64,000 nt of DNA, taken from the NCBI GenBank assembly GCA_965203435.1, contig CBDBCU010000001.1, positions 186,001 through 250,000 of the forward strand, written 5' to 3'. This DNA comes from CBDBCU01 sp965203435 (GTDB taxonomy: Bacteria; Chloroflexota; Dehalococcoidia; Lucifugimonadales; UBA3495). Each line of letters starts with the position of its first letter. Position 1 is the first letter of the stretch. Below the pieces are notes generated by a model. That model saw nothing but the letters and a program-made list of their open reading frames with translations, was not told the origin of the DNA and made no database searches. Below, piece by piece: positions 33,854 to 41,588 of the stretch. A program made the translations under genes and the position numbers.

Positions 33854-33868
33854 TGATACTCGGTATCA
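33854..33868. promoter_or_regulatory. Zur/Fur-type operator 2
   Basis: TGATACTCGGTATCA, the same palindrome with a different centre, 29 bases from operator 1 (about three helical turns). Between the two and the start of the zinc-binding gene is a separate GC hairpin (CCCGGCGTT/AACGCCGGG at 33784-33804). Confidence 0.75.
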
Positions 33869-33886
33869 ATGGCCGGCAAAAAAAGA

Positions 33887-34339
33887 TTAGGCTGGGACCG
33901 CCGGGCTACCAGCGCAGTTATAGCATTGGCCGTACACTTCCAGCCAGTGGCCGGTGATTTGGAACTGACGGGCGGCGGCCAGGCTGTGCAGCTGCCCCTC
34001 AATGTCGCAGCCTTGCACATCCTCGGATTCGCCGCAGTGAACGCAAAGCAGGTGATGATGATGCCCGTGATGGGCCGAGTCGTTCAGCTGGTAATGGAGC
34101 GCGCCATCCGCCAGCATTACCCGGCAAAGAGCGCCGGCCTGCACCAGAAGTTTCAAGGCCCGGTACACGGTAGCCCGGCCGATGCCCGGCAATTCCCCCC
34201 GCAATTCCTCGGCGGTAAAGTGGCGGTTCTTGCGGGCAATGGCCGCCACCACCTTGCGGCGCGGTTCGGTATCCCGGTGCCCCTGTTCCTCCAGGGTTTC
34301 CAGCAACTGGTCGGCCAGGGCATAGTTGCGATTCCGCAC
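33887..34339 (-). CDS. zur: Fur-family repressor, probably zinc-responsive (Zur)
   Basis: 150 residues, probable GTG start. The N-terminal winged helix contains AEELRGELPGIGRATVYRALKLLVQAGALCRV; the C-terminal half has GAHYQLNDSAHHGHHHHLLCVHCGE with the regulatory His cluster, and the CxxC pairs LLCVHC and QCYNC that bind structural zinc. The neighbouring zinc-binding lipoprotein and permease, and matching operators on both sides, argue for Zur rather than Fur or PerR. Its own upstream palindrome suggests autorepression. The gene assignment to zinc, not manganese, is inference. Confidence 0.85.
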   Translation of the reverse strand: MRNRNYALADQLLETLEEQGHRDTEPRRKVVAAIARKNRHFTAEELRGELPGIGRATVYRALKLLVQAGALCRVMLADGALHYQLNDSAHHGHHHHLLCVHCGESEDVQGCDIEGQLHSLAAARQFQITGHWLEVYGQCYNCAGSPAVPA

Positions 34340-34358
34340 GATTAGTACCGCCCTCGGT

Positions 34359-34373
34359 TGATACCTTATATCA
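34359..34373. promoter_or_regulatory. Zur/Fur-type operator 3, upstream of zur
   Basis: TGATACCTTATATCA, one mismatch from the perfect palindrome of operators 1 and 2, 20 bases before the zur start codon. Confidence 0.65.
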
Positions 34374-34466
34374 TTTAAGGAATTGAGGATTATAAACAGC
34401 GGATTTGCGGGCTGTCAATAGGGTTTTGCGTCAAGCGGGGCAATGGCTTATGACGGGCCAATTCCT

Positions 34467-34587
34467 AGCCGTCCTTCCCCCATCCGCCTGCCGCCATTCC
34501 CGCGCCTACCTACCGTCCTTCCCGCGCAAGCGGGAATCCAGAAAGGCCGCGTACTCTGGATTCGACGAGGTCACGGGAAGGACGGCT
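34467..34587. repeat. Family B repeat, copy 3, with compensatory arm changes
   Basis: Outer arms AGCCGTCCTTCCC (34467-34479) and its 13-base complement (34575-34587). Relative to other copies, CGTCATT has become CGTCCTT in one arm and the matching change is present in the other, so pairing is kept. It also contains an inner copy at 34512. Confidence 0.85.
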
Positions 34588-34625
34588 GAAAAGCGCCTAC
34601 CCCCACGCAAAGGAAACCGCTTGGG

Positions 34626-36050
34626 CTAAATGGGCGGTTTGCGGGTGTGCCAGGGAGTGGCTTGTTCGTAGGCGTGGCCGACCCGCAGCACAGTGGCCTC
34701 GGCGTAGGGGCGGCCGGCAATTTGCAGGGCCAGCGGCAAAGCCCCATCCCCGTCACTGGTGAAACCGCAGGGAATAGACAGGGCCGGGACGCCGCTGAGG
34801 CTGTAAGGGCCGCGGAAACTGCCCTCGACCAAGGCCCGGGCCGCCACATCCTTGCTGCCCACGCCGGGGGTGAAATCCAGCTTGCCGGCCGGCCCGGAGG
34901 AAGTGGGCTGGATTAGAACATCCACCGATTCCAGCAAATCCAGCACCTGCCGCCGCACAATGGCCCGCAGCTTTTGCGCTTGGTAATACACCTGGGCCGG
35001 GATGATATTGCCGACAATAAAGGCGACCCGGGTATTGAAATGGTAATCCTGCGGCCGTTCCCGCAGCCACTCCGGGCGCAGGCTGACCCGTTCCGTACTG
35101 GTGATGGTGCGGACGATGGCCCCGGTCTGGGCGGCCAGCGGCAGGGAAACCTCCCGCACCTCCGCCCCCAATTCCGCCAGGGTTTGCGCGGCGGCGGCTA
35201 CCGCGTCCCGGGTTTGGGTATCCAACCCCAAAGCGGTATCCATCAATTCAGTAACCAAGCCCACTTTGACGCCCCGCAGGTCTCCGGTCAGGGTATCCCG
35301 ATAATCGGGGACGGGAACGCGGCCGGTATAAGGGTCTTGCGGGTCATAGCCGGCAATGGCCCCGAGGGTAAGGGCGGCGTCAGCCACGGTGCGGGATATA
35401 GGGCCGATAGTGTCAATAGACCAGCAGGCTCCATCCACGCCGTAGCGGCTGACCCGGCCCCAAGTGGGCCGCAAGCCAGCCAGACCGCAGTTGGCCGCCG
35501 GGCCGCGAATGGAGCCGCCGGTATCCTCGCCCAGGGAAGTGGCGCAAAGAAAGCCGGCGGTAGCCGCTCCGGAGCCGGTGCTGGAAGTGCCGGGATTCCG
35601 TTCCAAATCCCAGGGATTGCGGGCCGCGCCATAGTAGGAACTGATGGGATCGCCCATAGCGAACTCGCTCATATTGAGCTTGCCCAGCAGGATGGCCCCG
35701 GCCTGCCGCAAGCGGGTAACTACCGTGGCGTCGGCCGCCGGGATGAAGTCGGCCCGGATTTTCGAGGCATCGCTGGTAAGGATTCCCCGGGTGTGGATCT
35801 GATCCTTGACCGCGACCGGGACGCCGTGCAGCGGCCCGCGATACTGCCCCCGGGCGATTTCCGCCCCGGCCTGCCGAGCTTCCTGCCGGGCGGCGTCAGC
35901 GCAAATGGTGATATAGGCATTGAGCCGGGAATCCACCGCCGCAATGCGGGACAGGTAGGCATCCACCGCTTCCAGCGGCGTTACTTCCCGGGCGGCGATA
36001 AGCCCGCCCAACGCAGTGGCGGACAGATAGGGGATTTCAGTGGGCTGCAT
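34626..36050 (-). CDS. Amidase signature family protein (GatA-like)
   Basis: 474 residues with the amidase catalytic triad: Lys82 (HGVPVAVKDQI), the cis-Ser near 156 (GTSSTGSGAA) and the nucleophile Ser180 (GEDTGGSIRGPAA). The remainder is the usual amidase fold (LAGLRPTWGRVSRYG, SIDTIGPISRTVADAAL). It is preceded by and overlaps a GatC-like small gene, so it may be part of a tRNA-amidotransferase-like pair; but no gatB is here and the SSTGSG block differs from GatA's SSGGSAAAV. An amide-hydrolysing enzyme with a small partner is as likely. Confidence 0.82.
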   Translation of the reverse strand: MQPTEIPYLSATALGGLIAAREVTPLEAVDAYLSRIAAVDSRLNAYITICADAARQEARQAGAEIARGQYRGPLHGVPVAVKDQIHTRGILTSDASKIRADFIPAADATVVTRLRQAGAILLGKLNMSEFAMGDPISSYYGAARNPWDLERNPGTSSTGSGAATAGFLCATSLGEDTGGSIRGPAANCGLAGLRPTWGRVSRYGVDGACWSIDTIGPISRTVADAALTLGAIAGYDPQDPYTGRVPVPDYRDTLTGDLRGVKVGLVTELMDTALGLDTQTRDAVAAAAQTLAELGAEVREVSLPLAAQTGAIVRTITSTERVSLRPEWLRERPQDYHFNTRVAFIVGNIIPAQVYYQAQKLRAIVRRQVLDLLESVDVLIQPTSSGPAGKLDFTPGVGSKDVAARALVEGSFRGPYSLSGVPALSIPCGFTSDGDGALPLALQIAGRPYAEATVLRVGHAYEQATPWHTRKPPI

Positions 36051-36237
36051 CGGTAGCCTCCGGATCGGTCAGCAGGGGTAGCGGCTCCACGGCGTTTACG
36101 CCGGGAACTTCAATAGCCGCCATCCCTTCCAGAATAGCGTTGAGGCTGTAGCCGACTTGGGTCAGTTCCGGTTCCTGAATATCCAACCCCACGGCGCGGC
36201 CCAAGGCTTGGATTTCCTGATTAGTCAGTTCGGGCAT
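36037..36237 (-). CDS. GatC-like small protein
   Basis: 66 residues, AGGAG upstream. LGRAVGLDIQEPELTQVGYSLNAILEGMAAIEVPGVNAVEPLPLL matches the early part of GatC (LA+L.+.+EE...+...LN.IL.++..L....+..VEP). It is shorter than a normal GatC (about 95). It overlaps the amidase by 14 bases, so the two are made together. Confidence 0.7.
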   Translation of the reverse strand: MPELTNQEIQALGRAVGLDIQEPELTQVGYSLNAILEGMAAIEVPGVNAVEPLPLLTDPEATDAAH

Positions 36238-36350
36238 CAGCTTCTCCTGTGGGCCGGCCGCCGGCCCGGTTTTGTGGGGACAATGGTAACATAATGGGCC
36301 GGTAGCCGGGATGATTCGAGAATTTTAGGGTATGGCAACTACATACAAGA

Positions 36351-36445
36351 CCGTCATTCCCGCTTACGCGGGAATCCGGGGGCTGGTCTGATGCACCGGT
36401 TTTGCGGTAGTAGTAGCCGGATTCCCGCTTGCGCGGGAATGACGG
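36351..36445. repeat. Family B REPIN, copy 4
   Basis: Two 29-base REP copies (36351-36379 and 36417-36445) in inverted orientation match at about 27 positions. Each contains its own ATTCCCGC...GCGGGAAT hairpin. Confidence 0.88.
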
Positions 36446-36536
36446 TTTCTATACGCCATTGCCCGGCAACCGCCGCCGACCAGGGTTTCCCCGCCGGCCA
36501 AGTGTGGTAGTATATAGCCCGGAGGCTGAGAGTATT

Positions 36537-37133
36537 GTGACAGACCGCCTTTTGCCCGAGTCCAGCTACATTTCCCGCATTCGCGGGGTTCCCCTTTTGC
36601 CCGAGGAAAAGGTGGCCCGGGTTTTGTCCTTGGAGGAGGGACTGCTGCCAGAGCCGCCGGCCGAAGGGCGGCTGCTGGTTGCCACCAACCGGCGCATCCT
36701 CTACTTTACCCACCGGCAGGGCTATGATGAAACTTCCCTTTTGCCGGTGGAGGAACTGCGCGGGGTAACGCTGAGCGCCGCGAAAAGGGGATCCCTTTCC
36801 TGGCTGCGCGGGTTGGCCCTGGGCCTGGGGGCGGCGGTCTTTTACCTGGTGGTAAGTTACTGGCTGGTGGCGCGGATACCCAGCCCGACCATCCCGATAG
36901 TCAATATGGACGCCGTGCCTTTGGCCCTGCTGGGCTTGTTGCTGATTGGCGCGTGGTTCCTGTCCAGCCGTTACATCCGCCCGCCCGGCGGCACGGTAAC
37001 TTTCCACGGCGGCAACTGGACCCTGCCGGTGGGCTACCGCAAGCCGGAACGAATCCCGGATCTTCAGGCGTGGCTGAATATCCTGTTCCGTTGCCGGGCG
37101 GCGCAGCAGGAAAGACTGCGGCCGGAGAGTTAA
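36537..37133 (+). CDS. Membrane protein with N-terminal PH-like segment, unknown
   Basis: Start chosen at GTG 36537 (VTDRLLPESSYISRI), since the upstream frame runs through the repeat at 36351-36445. 198 residues: an N-terminal soluble beta-rich part with LLVATNRRILYFTH (the PH-like 'lTnrRiiy' pattern), two membrane spans (~95-120 and 130-150) and a short C-terminal soluble part (GGTVTFHGGNWTLPV). Function unknown. Confidence 0.62.
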   Translation: MTDRLLPESSYISRIRGVPLLPEEKVARVLSLEEGLLPEPPAEGRLLVATNRRILYFTHRQGYDETSLLPVEELRGVTLSAAKRGSLSWLRGLALGLGAAVFYLVVSYWLVARIPSPTIPIVNMDAVPLALLGLLLIGAWFLSSRYIRPPGGTVTFHGGNWTLPVGYRKPERIPDLQAWLNILFRCRAAQQERLRPES

Positions 37134-37173
37134 ATCAGCGCGTCAATCCGCAACGCCGCCGCCGGCCGGGGCC

Positions 37174-38235
37174 TCAGCCCAGCGGCAAAGCCGGGTCAAT
37201 ATCCAGTTCCAACCCGGACTCTTGCCCCCGCTGGTACTGAAAATAGGCGCAGGCGGCAATCATAGCCCCATTGTCGGTACACAACACCGGCGGCGGGATG
37301 ACTACCGGCAGGGGCGAAGCGGCGGTAATTTCCTGCCGCAGCCGGGCATTGGCGGTAACGCCGCCGCCGAGGACAATTCCCTTGGCCCGGTAGCGGCGGG
37401 CCATTTCCAGCAGCTTTGCCACCATCACCTCGACCACCGATTCCTGAAAGTTGGCGGCCATTTCCCCCACCAAGCGATCGATTTCCGCCGGATCCAGCGG
37501 ATTTTGCGGCGATTGAGCGGCGGGATAGACGCCCTGGGCTTGGGCCAAGTGCAGCAGGGCGGTTTTGACGCCGCTGAAACTGAAATCCAGGGTATCCCGC
37601 ATCCAGGCCCGGGGCAGCGGCGGCAAAGCGCCGGCGGCGGCGTTTTGGGATACCCGTTGAATCTCCGGGCCGCCGGGAAAGCCCAAGCCCAGAATGCGGG
37701 CCGCTTTGTCAAAGGCTTCCCCGGCGGCGTCATCCCGGGTGCGGCCCACCAGCCGATAATCGCCGTGACCCTCCATCAGAATCAGGTCGGTATGGCCGCC
37801 GGAGGCCACCAAGCAGGCCAGGGGAAAGCCGGGATTGTCCGCCGGGCTGTCCTCCTGATCCCGGGTCAGCCAGGCCGCGTAGATGTGTCCCTCCAGATGA
37901 TTGACGCCCAGCAGCGGCTTATTCAGACTGAAAGCTAGGGCTTTGGCGGTGTTGAGGCCGGTCAGCAGCGCCCCGGCCAGGCCCGGCCCGTAGGTCGCCG
38001 CCACTGCATCGATCTCCGACAATTTCAAGCCGCTGTCGGCCAAGGCTTTATCCAGAGCCGGAGCCAGATCCCGGATATGCTGGCGGGAAGCCACTTCCGG
38101 CACTACGCCGCCGTGGGGGGCGTGCAAGGCCGCTTGGGAGGAGACGATGTTGGCGCGGAGCCGGTAGCCATCCTCGACCACCCCTACCGCTGTTTCATCG
38201 CAGGAAGTTTCTATGCCCAGGATTTTCAGACCCAT
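37174..38235 (-). CDS. tsaD: tRNA N6-adenosine threonylcarbamoyltransferase TsaD
   Basis: 353 residues with the ASKHA fold. LGIETSCDETAVGVV opens it; HGGVVPEVASRQHI, LLGVNHLEGHIYA and VASGGHTDLILM supply the metal and substrate sites, with VLGGGVTANARLR near the C-terminus. TsaD carries the threonylcarbamoyl group to A37 of ANN-decoding tRNAs, with TsaB and TsaE. Neither partner is visible nearby. Confidence 0.96.
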   Translation of the reverse strand: MGLKILGIETSCDETAVGVVEDGYRLRANIVSSQAALHAPHGGVVPEVASRQHIRDLAPALDKALADSGLKLSEIDAVAATYGPGLAGALLTGLNTAKALAFSLNKPLLGVNHLEGHIYAAWLTRDQEDSPADNPGFPLACLVASGGHTDLILMEGHGDYRLVGRTRDDAAGEAFDKAARILGLGFPGGPEIQRVSQNAAAGALPPLPRAWMRDTLDFSFSGVKTALLHLAQAQGVYPAAQSPQNPLDPAEIDRLVGEMAANFQESVVEVMVAKLLEMARRYRAKGIVLGGGVTANARLRQEITAASPLPVVIPPPVLCTDNGAMIAACAYFQYQRGQESGLELDIDPALPLG

Positions 38236-38285
38236 AGCCGGCTATCATTCCTTTGCAGGTTGGTAAAGAGGTTTCCGGGGATTCA

Positions 38286-39413
38286 TTATAAATCCCCGGT
38301 CAAAAACTGATACCCGGCCGGAGAAAACAGCTCCGCCGGCCTTGCCGCCAGCCGCTCCCGGGCCGCCGCTATGGCCGCCGCCGAGTGGTCAATGCCAATC
38401 CACCGCCGCCCTTGGCTTTGCGCCGCCACCAGCGTCGTCCCGGAGCCGCAAAAGCAGTCCAATACCAAGTCCCCCGGATTAGAGGAGGCGGCGATGATAA
38501 AGTTCAGCAGCTCCAGGCTTTTCTGAGTGGGATAGGCCGGATAGGGCGGGTCTTTGAACTCCCAAATATCCTGCATCCGCTTGCCGGCTTTTTCGTCGGC
38601 GTAAATCTTTTTCCTCGGGACGCCATTGGCCGACCACTCAATCAGCCCTTGCCGGTCTAACTCCTCTAAAACCGCCGGTTCGCTGCGCCAGTGGCGGCCC
38701 CGGGGCGGCCGCAAACCCTGCCATTCCTGGCCGGTATTGCCGTTAATCGTTTCCCCCGGCGCGTGCAAGGGAATAGTAGTGTAGCGGCGGCCGGCGGCGT
38801 CCACCTTGCGGAACAGCCGTTCTTTGTCCGAATCGGACAGGGGAACTTGCGGGTCGTTCCAGATAATTTCCCGGGCCTTGGAATAAAAGAGGATCAGGTC
38901 TTTGATGTTGCCGTAGCCCTTGCGGGGAAAGTTCTTGGGATTGCTTTTGACGCGGGTAATGTCGTTGCGGAAGTTCTTTTGCCCGAACACTTCATCCAGC
39001 AGCACCTTGACATAATGCCCCATCTTATAGTCAAGGTGCAGGTAAAGGGAGCCGTTGTCGGCCAGCAGTTCCCGTAGCAGAATCAGCCGCGCCCGCAGAA
39101 AGGCCAGGTAGTCGGCGCCGCGCAGCTGGTCGCTGTAGGCCAGGGCATCCCCAAGGCTGCTGCTGACGGTGGCGGTGCGGCCGTTGCCGATGCGGAAGTT
39201 GGCATTAGTGGCAAAGGGCGGGTCAATATAAACCAGCGCCACTTGTCCCCGATACTCCGGCAGCAGAGATTTAAGGGCCGCCAGGTTCTCCCCATGGATC
39301 AGCTTGTTGGGCGCGCCTTGGCCGGATACGGATTCCGCTGCCCCCGGCCCGGAAAGTTCCGCGCCGGGCCAAGGGAGACGACCAGCGGCCGGGTGGGTCG
39401 GGTCAGCAGTCAT
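38286..39413 (-). CDS. Orphan DNA methyltransferase (N6-adenine/N4-cytosine, beta-class)
   Basis: 375 residues. The catalytic motif IV (LVYIDPPFATNANF) comes before the FxGxG region (LDCFCGSGTTLVAAQSQGR), with the variable target-recognition part between them; this order defines beta-class methylases. No endonuclease or specificity gene adjoins, so it is an orphan that could be regulatory or a relic. The four 21-base tandem repeats begin 21 bases before its start. Confidence 0.9.
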   Translation of the reverse strand: MTADPTHPAAGRLPWPGAELSGPGAAESVSGQGAPNKLIHGENLAALKSLLPEYRGQVALVYIDPPFATNANFRIGNGRTATVSSSLGDALAYSDQLRGADYLAFLRARLILLRELLADNGSLYLHLDYKMGHYVKVLLDEVFGQKNFRNDITRVKSNPKNFPRKGYGNIKDLILFYSKAREIIWNDPQVPLSDSDKERLFRKVDAAGRRYTTIPLHAPGETINGNTGQEWQGLRPPRGRHWRSEPAVLEELDRQGLIEWSANGVPRKKIYADEKAGKRMQDIWEFKDPPYPAYPTQKSLELLNFIIAASSNPGDLVLDCFCGSGTTLVAAQSQGRRWIGIDHSAAAIAAARERLAARPAELFSPAGYQFLTGDL

Positions 39414-39434
39414 AGCTGATACAAAAACTCCCGG

Positions 39435-39518
39435 GGATACGGCTACTCCCGGTTGGGATGTGGTTACTTCCGATTGGGTTCCGGCTACTTCCGGTTAGGT
39501 TCCGGTTACTCCGGATTA
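39435..39518. repeat. Four tandem 21-base repeats upstream of the methyltransferase
   Basis: Units at 39435, 39456, 39477 and 39498, each close to GGTTCCGGCTACTTCCGGTTA, differing by a few bases. The last two merge into the left arm of a Family A hairpin. Confidence 0.85.
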
Positions 39519-39575
39519 TTTTTCCGCTCATCCTGAACTTGTTGAAGGATGACGCAACCGGAAGCTAACCGAACC
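39493..39575. repeat. Family A repeat inside a locus-specific hairpin
   Basis: Core at 39525-39551; flanking arms GGTTAGGTTCCGGTT (39493-39507) and its complement (39556-39570) match at 14 of 15 positions. The hairpin lies 3' of the SGNH-type gene. Confidence 0.85.
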
Positions 39576-39675
39576 CTGCTTATGCCGTTCTTGCCTTGAG
39601 GGAATATAACCCCCCGCCGGGCAAGTTGCAAGGCAGGCTGGTTGATCCACCCGATTCCGGTCAACGCCGCCATCC

Positions 39676-41280
39676 CTATTCCGGGAAATAGAATTCCTCG
39701 GCCCAAAGCTCGCCCGCGCCCGCCGCATACTGGCCGGTGCGGAGGGTGGCTAGAGGATAGCCGGGCAGACGGAATTGGGCTTGACACTGCCCTTGCCAAA
39801 GGAAACCGCCGGCCTCGGCAAAGCCGAAATCCCGGTTGTCAAAGCCGTGTTCCCGGCGGTAGGGCGGCAGGTCGGCTAAGTCCCGCGGGGTCAAGTGCAG
39901 AAAGAATCGGGGTTCCACATCCGCCGGGGCGCAGTCCGCCCGGACATAGCGCAACCATTGCTTATTGCCGTCAAGGTACACTTGGAAAGGAGCGTCGACC
40001 AATAGGGTGTCCGGCGGTATCAGACGCCGGGCCGCGGCCAGGGCGGAAACCGGCGCCCCGGCGGGCCGGGCCGCCCGGCGCAGCAGAGCCGGCTCCATCC
40101 TCTGTACCATGGCCGCCGCCAATAGTTCATTCCCCCGGGTATTCAAGTGGCAGCAAGTATCGGTGTAAAGAGTCTCCGGATGGGCGGCGAAAATCCCGGT
40201 AAGGTCAAAGTAATGGACGCCCGGGCTGGGCAAATCCTGGCTGAACTGCTGCAACAGCGGGTAGCCCCTTTCAATGAAGGATTTATAGTGCTTATTGGGG
40301 GCATAGGCCGAGGCCAGTTCCGCGGCGCTCAAGGGTTTGGAATCCGGCACATACTGATTGGGCTGCAAAAAGTGGTAATAGTCGGCCCCGGCCAGTTCCG
40401 CCAACCGGGCCAGGGCTACCGAACCCCGATACCAGCCCCGGGCGGTCTCCGGCAGCAGTTCCTCCTCGCCCTCCGGCCAGATCCGAGGGCCGTATCGCTC
40501 CAGGCCATAAGCCGACCGCGTCGCCGCCAGTTCGTGGTTCAGCAGGACGATTTGCCGGGCGATTCTTTCCTGCCGATAGCGGTTCACTATTCCGAAAACC
40601 GCCGAGCGGCGCAAAGGGGCAGTTTCTCCGGCGGCCGCCAGCCGCGCCTGTTCCCGGCGCAAGACCCCGATTTTCCCCGCCAGCCGCTCCACTTCGGTAG
40701 TCCGTCCCACCAGATTTTTCCAAAAGGCGGGAAAGACGGGAAAGATGCCCGTCTGAGGATTCGATCCCGCGCTGCGGGCAATTTCATTAAGCCCATCCAG
40801 ATTGATGATGATATCGAACTCGCCACCCAGCAGTAGGGCATTGGCAACGATAATAGCCTGTTGCGGTTGTTTTACGCCATTGTTAGCCAGGGCCAAGACT
40901 ACCGGCTGCCGCGGCTGGCGGTTGGCGGCAAACCAGCGGTTCAGGGCGCGCTGGAGGGCGGGTTGTACCTGCTCTGCTACCGAGCCGCCCAGCAGACCGA
41001 TGACTACCAGCTCCTCCCGCCGCTGCTGGGGCGGCATTGCATTCAAAGCGTGGTAGGGCGAACTCCGGGTATGGCCGTAAAAGGGATGGCGCCGTTGCCA
41101 AGGATCCGCGGCCCGATCGTTGCTGGGGGATAAGCTCGTCGGCAGCTCCGGCGGGCCGCTGCCATACCCCTGGCCATAGGCCGCGTAATAGGCAATCCGG
41201 GCCATCCCTTCAATAGCCAGCAGGGTCAGCAGCGTCAGCAGGCCGTAAAAGAGAACCCTTTTAGGGAAAGTCCGGGTCAT
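39676..41280 (-). CDS. Membrane-anchored SGNH/GDSL-like hydrolase
   Basis: 534 residues. One N-terminal membrane span (VLFYGLLTLLTLLAIEGMARI) is followed by an extracytoplasmic SGNH-type domain: LLGGSVAEQ (block I Ser), LANNGVKQP, IINLDGLNEI (block III Asn), then DTCCHLNTRGNELLAAA (block V Asp-His). The order fits acyl-esterases such as those modifying cell-wall or glycan; several in this group belong to exopolysaccharide systems. No glycan genes adjoin. Confidence 0.75.
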   Translation of the reverse strand: MTRTFPKRVLFYGLLTLLTLLAIEGMARIAYYAAYGQGYGSGPPELPTSLSPSNDRAADPWQRRHPFYGHTRSSPYHALNAMPPQQRREELVVIGLLGGSVAEQVQPALQRALNRWFAANRQPRQPVVLALANNGVKQPQQAIIVANALLLGGEFDIIINLDGLNEIARSAGSNPQTGIFPVFPAFWKNLVGRTTEVERLAGKIGVLRREQARLAAAGETAPLRRSAVFGIVNRYRQERIARQIVLLNHELAATRSAYGLERYGPRIWPEGEEELLPETARGWYRGSVALARLAELAGADYYHFLQPNQYVPDSKPLSAAELASAYAPNKHYKSFIERGYPLLQQFSQDLPSPGVHYFDLTGIFAAHPETLYTDTCCHLNTRGNELLAAAMVQRMEPALLRRAARPAGAPVSALAAARRLIPPDTLLVDAPFQVYLDGNKQWLRYVRADCAPADVEPRFFLHLTPRDLADLPPYRREHGFDNRDFGFAEAGGFLWQGQCQAQFRLPGYPLATLRTGQYAAGAGELWAEEFYFPE

Positions 41281-41402
41281 ATACCTGCCGGAAAGGAGGT
41301 CCGATTAGGGCGGTGCAACCCGCCCGGCGGGACGGATTCCACCGTTGGCATTGCGGACGGGCTGAGGCTGTCCCGCAACAAATCGCCGGGGAAACCAAGC
41401 CC

Positions 41403-41430
41403 ACTATAGCACAGGGGCTATCGATTGCAA
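41403..41430 (-). promoter_or_regulatory. Probable promoter of the SGNH-type gene
   Basis: On the minus strand, TTGCAA, 16 bases, TATAGT, within the 308-base divergent gap. Confidence 0.4.
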
Positions 41431-41477
41431 AGGAAATTTGTCCCGCCGCAAAACCCTGAGCCGCCTCAAAAGCCAAC

Positions 41478-41507
41478 TTTACAGGATTAAGCCGATGGCG
41501 CTATGAT
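41478..41507 (+). promoter_or_regulatory. Probable promoter of the corC-like operon
   Basis: TTTACA (41478-41483), 18 bases, TATGAT (41502-41507); the start codon is 82 bases downstream. The divergent gap 41281-41588 holds this and the opposite promoter. Confidence 0.5.
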
Positions 41508-41588
41508 AGGGCAAATCAGCAGGTTGACCGGGCAGTTGGGCCGTGGCCGGCCCCATCAGGGTTAGACCGGGAGGCGCAAAGACCGAAA

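Noticed and set aside
39435..39518. CRISPR array
   Set aside because: The units are directly adjacent without spacers and there are no cas genes.
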